Of a stretch of 64,000 nt of DNA, positions 59,232 to 64,000 are shown piece after piece. Both the position numbers and the translations under genes were made by a program. Location: contig JAFYYW010000036.1 in the NCBI GenBank assembly GCA_017548985.1, positions 124,001 through 188,000 on the forward strand, in the 5' to 3' direction. The DNA comes from Bacteroidales bacterium (GTDB lineage Bacteria; Bacteroidota; Bacteroidia; Bacteroidales; UBA932). How positions within the stretch are numbered: the first letter of the stretch is position 1; every line of letters starts with the position of its first letter. The notes under the pieces are model-generated. The model was not told the DNA's origin, did no database searches, and worked only from the letters and a program-made list of their open reading frames with translations.

Positions 59232-60671
59232 ATGAGACGTTTATTATCAATCGCTTCCGCAGGACTTGCGATAATCGCCGGATGTGGTAAGGTCGCGCCC
59301 CCCGAGCCTTACGGGGCAATCCCTACCCCACAGCAGGTGGAGTGGCAGAAGATGGAGATGAACATGTTCGCCCATTTCGGACCAAACACTTTCACGGGCC
59401 TCGAGTGGGGTCTTGGCACTGAGGCTAAGGACATATTCAATCCGTCAGCGCTTGATTGCGGCCAGTGGGCATCCATAGCCAAAGCTGCGGGGTTCAAAGG
59501 GATAATCATTACCGGCAAGCACCACGACGGTTTTTGCCTGTGGCCCAACCCTGTCAGCGCGCACACTGTGGCCCAGAGTCCCTGGAAGGACGGCAAAGGT
59601 GACGTTCTGAAGGAACTCTCGCAGGCTTGCGAGGCTGAAGGGATCAAGTTCGGAGTCTATGTCTCACCTTGGGACCGCAACGATCCACATTACGGGACTC
59701 CGGAATATAACGACGTCTTTGTCAAAACTTTGGAGAGTGTCCACGACGGCCGTTACGGAGCGGTGTTTGAGCAATGGTTCGACGGAGCCAACGGAGAGGG
59801 TCCCAACGGGAAAAAGCAGGTCTATGACTGGCCCCTCTTCCATGAGACCGTGCTGAAGTATCAGCCCCAGGCCATCATGTTCAGCGATGTGGGACCTGGC
59901 TGCCGTTGGGTAGGCAACGAGAGCGGAGTGGCCGGCAGGACTAACTGGAGCACATTGAATACCAAGGGGTTCACTCCGGGCGCCGGTTCTCCGAGCAGGG
60001 AAAGCCTCAACAGCGGAGATGTCCATGGCGCGTGCTGGCACCCGGCCGAGACCGATGTCTCCATCCGTCCTGGCTGGTTCTGGAGAGAGAGCGAGAATGA
60101 CAAGGTCAAATCGCTCAAGAGCCTTCTCAGCATCTATTACACGAGCGTCGGACGCAACTCCTTGCTGCTCCTCAACGTCCCGCCGGACGACCGCGGCCTT
60201 ATCCACCCGGCTGACTCCGCGAGACTTATGGAGTTCAAGGCGGCTCTTGACGACATTTTCAAAGTCAACCTTGCTGACGGTGCTAAAGTGACAGCCACTG
60301 ATTGCAGGGGCCGCGGCTTCAAGCCAGGAAACATCCTGGACGGAAATTATGACTCCTGTTGGGCGACCAAGGACGGGATTAACGAGGCTGCGATCACCTT
60401 CGACCTCGCCGGAGAGAAGACCTTCAACAGGGTTCTGATCCAGGAATATATTCCTCTGGGACAGAGAGTAAAATCATTCTCAATAGAGGCCCTTGACGAG
60501 AACGGACAGTGGAAGGAGATCGCCAGCGAGACCACCATCGGTTACAAAAGGATCGTCCCTGTCGCCACGACCACAACCAAGAAGATACGGATCAATATAG
60601 ATTCATTCGCATCTCCGGTGATTAATGGTTTCGGACTTTACATGGATAATGTTTCCGAATATTCAGAATAA
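59232..60671 (+). CDS. Alpha-L-fucosidase (GH29), exported
   Basis: A 479-residue lipoprotein glycosidase (lipobox GLAIIAGC, Cys18). The GH29 barrel covers about residues 35-345: MNMFAHFGPNTFTGLEWGLG, KGIIITGKHHDGFCLWPNPV, FGVYVSPWDRNDPHYGTPEY and the nucleophile EQWFDGANGEGPNGKKQVYD (D184). A C-terminal F5/8-type (CBM32-like) domain from about 350 (DGNYDSCWATKDG, FNRVLIQEYIPLGQRVKSFS) probably binds sugars. It removes alpha-linked fucose from host-type glycans. GH109 follows 66 bases later. Confidence 0.93.
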   Translation: MRRLLSIASAGLAIIAGCGKVAPPEPYGAIPTPQQVEWQKMEMNMFAHFGPNTFTGLEWGLGTEAKDIFNPSALDCGQWASIAKAAGFKGIIITGKHHDGFCLWPNPVSAHTVAQSPWKDGKGDVLKELSQACEAEGIKFGVYVSPWDRNDPHYGTPEYNDVFVKTLESVHDGRYGAVFEQWFDGANGEGPNGKKQVYDWPLFHETVLKYQPQAIMFSDVGPGCRWVGNESGVAGRTNWSTLNTKGFTPGAGSPSRESLNSGDVHGACWHPAETDVSIRPGWFWRESENDKVKSLKSLLSIYYTSVGRNSLLLLNVPPDDRGLIHPADSARLMEFKAALDDIFKVNLADGAKVTATDCRGRGFKPGNILDGNYDSCWATKDGINEAAITFDLAGEKTFNRVLIQEYIPLGQRVKSFSIEALDENGQWKEIASETTIGYKRIVPVATTTTKKIRINIDSFASPVINGFGLYMDNVSEYSE

Positions 60672-60675
60672 TCGC

Positions 60676-60683
60676 TATTTTTG
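60676..60683 (+). promoter_or_regulatory. Possible -7 element for the GH109-type gene
   Basis: TATTTTTG matches TAnnTTTG just after the fucosidase stop, 54 bases before the GH109-type ATG. No clear -33 element. It may give extra transcription of the second glycosidase. Confidence 0.35.
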
Positions 60684-60694
60684 ATAATGACGTC

Positions 60695-60721
60695 TGTCAT
60701 TCTGAACGAAGTGAAGAATCT
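60695..60721 (+). repeat. Short REP-like repeat (CATTCTGAACGAAGTGAAG type)
   Basis: A 27-base sequence containing CATTCTGAACGAAGTGAAG lies between the fucosidase and the GH109-type gene. Sequences of the form CATTCTGAGCGAAGCGAAG are widely dispersed short repeats in many bacterial genomes, and this copy differs by two changes. It would read as SVILNEVKNL in the frame of the next gene, a sign of the repeat rather than coding. Confidence 0.6.
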
Positions 60722-60737
60722 TTATAACCATAATATC

Positions 60738-62123
60738 ATGAGAATCAAGAGTTTCCTTGTCGCCTCGCTGCTAATTTTCGCAGTGGCTTGCACATCTGAT
60801 AAGACCGCCGGACCGATCAAAGTCAAGGTTCCCGCCCGCCCTGCAGGCCAGGAGAATGTGATCGGACTTACAGTCCCTGCCATGGACACCGTCAGAGTCG
60901 GTTTCGTGGGCCTAGGAATGAGAGGCTCCGGAGCGGTTCCCCGCTTCACCTATATCCCCGGAGTGAAGATCACCGCCCTCTGCGATGTGGTGCCGGAAAA
61001 TGTCGAAAGGTCTCAGAAGACGTTGGAAGATAGGGGCTTCCCGAGAGCCGCCGGATATTCGGGCGACACCGAAGTATATAAGCAGCTCTGCGAGAGGGAT
61101 GACGTGGATCTCGTGTACATCTGCACTGACTGGATCCACCATATTCCCGTGGCCCTTTATGCCATGGAACACGGCAAGCATGTCGCCTGCGAGGTTCCCT
61201 CGGCGACCTCCCTCCAGGAGATCTGGGATGTCATAAACTTGGCGGAGAAAAAGCGTCTCCATTTCATGATGCTCGAGAACTGCTGCTACGATTTCTTCGA
61301 GTTGTCATGCCTGTCGATGGCCCAGGCCGGATTGTTCGGCGAGATCCTCCATGTGGAGGGCTCTTATCTCCACAACCTCGATCCTTTCTGGGATGAGTAT
61401 TGGAACAACTGGAGACTTGACTTTAACGAGCAGCGCAAGGGAGACCTCTATCCCACCCATGGCCTCGGCCCTGTGGCCCAGGTGCTTAATATCCATAGGG
61501 GCGACCGCTTCAAGACCCTCGTGGCGATGGAGACCAAGGCCGTAAACGGACCCCGTAATGTGGAGAAGCGCCAGGGACGCAAGAGCGAGGATTTCCAGAA
61601 TGGTGACGAGACCAGCACGATGATCCTCACCGAGAAAGGCAAGACCATCCTCATCGAGCATGATGTGATGACCCCGAGGCCATACAGCCGCATGTACCAA
61701 CTGGTCGGAACGGACGGATACGCCGGGAAGTATCCCATCCAGCAGATATGCCTGAGGGGCGACAAGTTCACGGAGACTCCAAGTATTGAGGATTTCAATA
61801 CAGAGAAGCAGCTTTCAAGGGAGGAAATCGCTGAGTATCAGGAGAAATACCGTAACCCGATCCTGACTCCTGAGCTTGAGGCCCTCGCTAAGGAGGTCGG
61901 CGGCCACGGCGGAATGGACTTCATCATGGACTACCGTCTGATCTACTGCCTGCGCAACGGCCTGCCTCTCGACATGGACGTTTACGATATGGCCGAGTGG
62001 TGCTGCCTTGCCGAGCTTGGAGAGATATCCATAAAGAACGGCAACATGCCCGTCGAGGTACCTGATTTCACACGCGGCGCATGGAACCAGATCAACGGCT
62101 TCTCCTACGCTTTCGCGAAATAA
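60738..62123 (+). CDS. GH109-type glycosidase / Gfo-Idh-MocA family oxidoreductase
   Basis: A 461-residue exported lipoprotein (lipobox LIFAVAC, Cys17). The NAD-binding site is RVGFVGLGMRGSGAVPRFTY near residue 60, followed by VDLVYICTDWIHHIPVALYA. The substrate domain has DLYPTHGLGPVAQVLNIHRG and KEVGGHGGMDFIMDYRLIYC, both characteristic of GH109 alpha-N-acetylgalactosaminidases, which use NAD. I chose the ATG at 60738, as the longer frame starts in the REP-like repeat. The stop is directly adjacent to the araB stop on the other strand, with no space for a terminator. Confidence 0.88.
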   Translation: MRIKSFLVASLLIFAVACTSDKTAGPIKVKVPARPAGQENVIGLTVPAMDTVRVGFVGLGMRGSGAVPRFTYIPGVKITALCDVVPENVERSQKTLEDRGFPRAAGYSGDTEVYKQLCERDDVDLVYICTDWIHHIPVALYAMEHGKHVACEVPSATSLQEIWDVINLAEKKRLHFMMLENCCYDFFELSCLSMAQAGLFGEILHVEGSYLHNLDPFWDEYWNNWRLDFNEQRKGDLYPTHGLGPVAQVLNIHRGDRFKTLVAMETKAVNGPRNVEKRQGRKSEDFQNGDETSTMILTEKGKTILIEHDVMTPRPYSRMYQLVGTDGYAGKYPIQQICLRGDKFTETPSIEDFNTEKQLSREEIAEYQEKYRNPILTPELEALAKEVGGHGGMDFIMDYRLIYCLRNGLPLDMDVYDMAEWCCLAELGEISIKNGNMPVEVPDFTRGAWNQINGFSYAFAK

Positions 62124-63764
62124 TCACAAGGTCATCTCCGTGAAGGAGCCGAGAGAAAGGTACTTTTTATAGAGTTTGGAATATATCTCCGTCCTTTCAG
62201 GGTCGGGGATATATTCTTTAGAGAACCCGGAATTCATCGCGTCGATGGCATCCTCAACCTTGTCATATACGCCTGCGGCAGTAGCGGCAAACATCGCCGC
62301 GCCAAGGGCACAAGCCTGCATGGTCTTGCATACCTTGATCGGTTTGCCGAGCACATCGCTCATCACCTGCATCACAAAGGGAGACTTCAAAGCGATACCG
62401 CCTATACCGATAACCTCATCTATCCGAACTCCTTCCTCAACGAAACGGTCATGAATAGCCTTCGTCCCGAATGCGGTGGCCTCAACAAGGGCCCTGAATA
62501 TCATAGGGGCGGTGGTTCCGAGCGTGAACCCGGTAATCGCCCCCTTGACCAAAGGATTGGCGTCCGGGGTACGGCGACCGTTGACCCAGTCAGTGGCCAG
62601 CATCGCGCTCTCAGAGATCGGAACCTTCTCAGCCTCAGCCGTCAATGAAGGAATAATATTCTCGCAGGCCTCAACCAGAGCATCTCCCTCGAGGCCGGAC
62701 ACGGTCTTCAGAGGCCACTCCAGAACCTTGCGGAACATCGCGTAGACATCTCCGAAACTGGACTGGCCGGCCTCTAAACCCACCATCCCAGGAATAACGG
62801 ATCCGTCGACCTGACCGCATATTCCCCTGATGCATTTTTCACCTATCTCCTCGTATGAAGCGACCATCACATCGCAAGTCGATGTGCCGATCACCCTGAC
62901 AAGGGTGCCTGGCTTGACTCCCGCGCCGACAGCTCCCATGTGGCAATCGAATGCCCCACCGGCCACGACCACACTGACACTGAGGCCGAGTCTCTCGGCC
63001 CATTCCGGGCAAAGATAACCCACCGGCTTGTCAGCGGTCTCAGTCTTTTCGAAGAGTTTGGCTCTCCATCCGGCCAGAAGCGGATCCACCCCAGAGAGGA
63101 ACTCCTCCGGAGGAAGCCCACCCCATTTCTCGCTCCACATCGACTTATGTCCCTGCGCGCAGCGGCTGCGGATGATATCCTTATGGTTGGTCACCCCGGT
63201 AAGCACGGCCGGAAGCCACTCGCAACACTCCACGATGGTGCTGGCCTTGGTGGCTATCTCTGGAGAGTTCCGGAGGATATGCAAGGCTTTTGCCCAGAAC
63301 CACTCGGAACTGTAGATTCCACCCTCATACATCGAATAGTCGACCGAGGAGGATTTACATGCCTCGTTAATCTCAGCGGCTTCCTTGATCGCCGTATGAT
63401 CCTTCCATAGCACGAACATGGCATCAGGATCGGCAGCATATTCCTCACTCATCGCGAGAGGAGTACCGGTACCGTCAGCGAAAGCGGGAGTGGAACCTGT
63501 TGTGTCAAAGGCGATTCCGACTACATTAGGAGCCACCTCGGGGGCGCATTTCGCCAAAGCGTCCTTTACGGTGAACTCCATCACCTCAAGATAGTCCTTT
63601 GGATGCTGGCGCCATTGGTTGGCTTGTGGATCGCAATATAATCCCTTTGACCAGCGAGGATAATTCTTGACGCTGGATGCCAGAACCTCTCCCGTATCCG
63701 CGTTCACCACAAGCGCCCGCGCGGAATCGGTGCCATAGTCCAGTCCGATAACGTATCTTGCCAT
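62124..63764 (-). CDS. araB: L-ribulokinase
   Basis: A 546-residue FGGY sugar kinase that phosphorylates L-ribulose in arabinose catabolism. The N-terminal ATP site is YVIGLDYGTDSARALVV; VGIAFDTTGSTPAFADGTGT, VVVAGGAFDCHMGAVGAGVK and MVGLEAGQSSFGDVYAMFRK follow, and IGIGGIALKSPFVMQVMSDV is the C-terminal ATP-binding block. Length fits AraB. It starts 1 base after araA, so the two are co-transcribed from a promoter outside the window. Confidence 0.93.
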   Translation of the reverse strand: MARYVIGLDYGTDSARALVVNADTGEVLASSVKNYPRWSKGLYCDPQANQWRQHPKDYLEVMEFTVKDALAKCAPEVAPNVVGIAFDTTGSTPAFADGTGTPLAMSEEYAADPDAMFVLWKDHTAIKEAAEINEACKSSSVDYSMYEGGIYSSEWFWAKALHILRNSPEIATKASTIVECCEWLPAVLTGVTNHKDIIRSRCAQGHKSMWSEKWGGLPPEEFLSGVDPLLAGWRAKLFEKTETADKPVGYLCPEWAERLGLSVSVVVAGGAFDCHMGAVGAGVKPGTLVRVIGTSTCDVMVASYEEIGEKCIRGICGQVDGSVIPGMVGLEAGQSSFGDVYAMFRKVLEWPLKTVSGLEGDALVEACENIIPSLTAEAEKVPISESAMLATDWVNGRRTPDANPLVKGAITGFTLGTTAPMIFRALVEATAFGTKAIHDRFVEEGVRIDEVIGIGGIALKSPFVMQVMSDVLGKPIKVCKTMQACALGAAMFAATAAGVYDKVEDAIDAMNSGFSKEYIPDPERTEIYSKLYKKYLSLGSFTEMTL

Positions 63765-63765
63765 A

Positions 63766-64000
63766 TTACTTCAAAGCTTTTCCGAGAAGGTAAAATATCT
63801 CATTGATTTTCAAATCCCTCTTGATTCCCTCGAGGGTAGTGTCAGCCCCGATCCTCACCATCTCGATGTCGGCGATCTCAGAGTAATCCTCCCAATATTC
63901 TGGAGTGAGGTCATAGGAGAAACAGGAGTGGTGGGTTCCACCTGCCATCATCCAAGCCGCGGCTCCGATCTCAAAGCTCGGTCTCGGAATCCATAACGCT
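63766..64000 (-). CDS. araA: L-arabinose isomerase, C-terminal part only
   Basis: The last 78 codons of a gene that begins beyond the window. The sequence PSFEIGAAAWMMAGGTHHSC matches the AraA C-terminal block (AWxxAGGxHH, metal- or substrate-near histidines), followed by FSYDLTPEYWEDYSEIADIE. It converts L-arabinose to L-ribulose, upstream of AraB in the pathway. The end is intact. Confidence 0.88.
   Translation of the reverse strand, partial: ALWIPRPSFEIGAAAWMMAGGTHHSCFSYDLTPEYWEDYSEIADIEMVRIGADTTLEGIKRDLKINEIFYLLGKALK

Noticed and set aside
60681..60737. N-terminal extension with SVILNEVKNL in the GH109-type gene
   Set aside because: This peptide is the translation of a REP-like repeat; the lipoprotein signal begins at the ATG at 60738.
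1..64000. tRNA, rRNA, CRISPR or mobile-element genes
   Set aside because: I looked for cloverleaf ends, spaced direct repeats, transposases and integrases in gaps and frames and saw none; gaps are all under about 180 bases.

Overview
The window is a dense, mostly chromosomal-housekeeping stretch from a member of the Bacteroidota, most likely order Bacteroidales. Supporting signs are: promoters of the Bacteroidota type (TAnnTTTG at -7, sometimes with TTTG/TTG near -33), an ExbB/ExbD/ExbD cluster, a PF14121-type putative porin, DUF4369/thioredoxin lipoproteins, BACON domains, a C10 protease, an M64 protease and gut-type glycosidases (GH29, GH109). I cannot name the genus. I saw no rRNA, tRNA, CRISPR array, insertion sequence or phage gene, and no gene-free gap longer than about 180 bases.

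Layout. 1-610 (minus): an ECF sigma factor overlapping the start of a gene that runs off the window. 796-4825 (minus): C4-dicarboxylate transporter, two secreted thiol-oxidoreductase-like lipoproteins, a HIT protein and GreA. 4842-16436 (minus): RibF, then a five-gene glycogen block (reading from the promoter end): branching enzyme, debranching enzyme, GT4 synthase, GH57 glucanotransferase/amylase, and a 1413-residue protein that joins a eukaryote-like GT3 glycogen synthase to a GT35 glucan phosphorylase. 16541-20223 (plus): putative porin and MltF-like lytic transglycosylase. 20137-23346 (minus): LolC/E-like permease and an M13 peptidase. 23428-26266 (plus): BASS-like transporter and an FGE-like/BNR two-domain protein. 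26302-29704 (minus): pyrE, an SRPBCC protein, an RsmF-like RNA methyltransferase carrying an in-frame palindromic insertion, and a TPR-like protein. 29771-34508 (plus): Nudix, queA, dprA, tatD, ansA.

34633-45677 (plus): ExbB, a small membrane protein and two ExbD proteins, a terminator, then asnS, udk, a TonB-like protein, a 727-residue protein of unknown role, an acyl-CoA synthetase, dCMP deaminase and a carboxy-terminal protease. 45661-46818 (minus): a sigma-54-type response regulator without a DNA-binding domain. 46894-54434 (plus): cmk, ispH, a C10 protease, a BACON lipoprotein, efp and a five-part M64 protease lipoprotein. 54614-62123 (plus): dnaX, lptB, a secreted unknown, an M16 peptidase, a GH29 fucosidase and a GH109-type glycosidase. 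62124-64000 (minus): araB and the end of araA.

How the parts fit: glycogen storage and release (one operon with synthesis and breakdown enzymes), envelope energy transduction (ExbB/ExbD/TonB), envelope building (LptB, LolC/E-like, porin, MltF-like) and secreted degradation of proteins and host or plant glycans. The most unusual items are the synthase-phosphorylase fusion, the 136-bp palindrome translated inside the RsmF-like gene, a candidate frameshift site in dnaX, and promoters that would give leaderless mRNAs. All coordinates of starts were checked against the base sequence by hand. Family names are from motif recognition, not from a database search.
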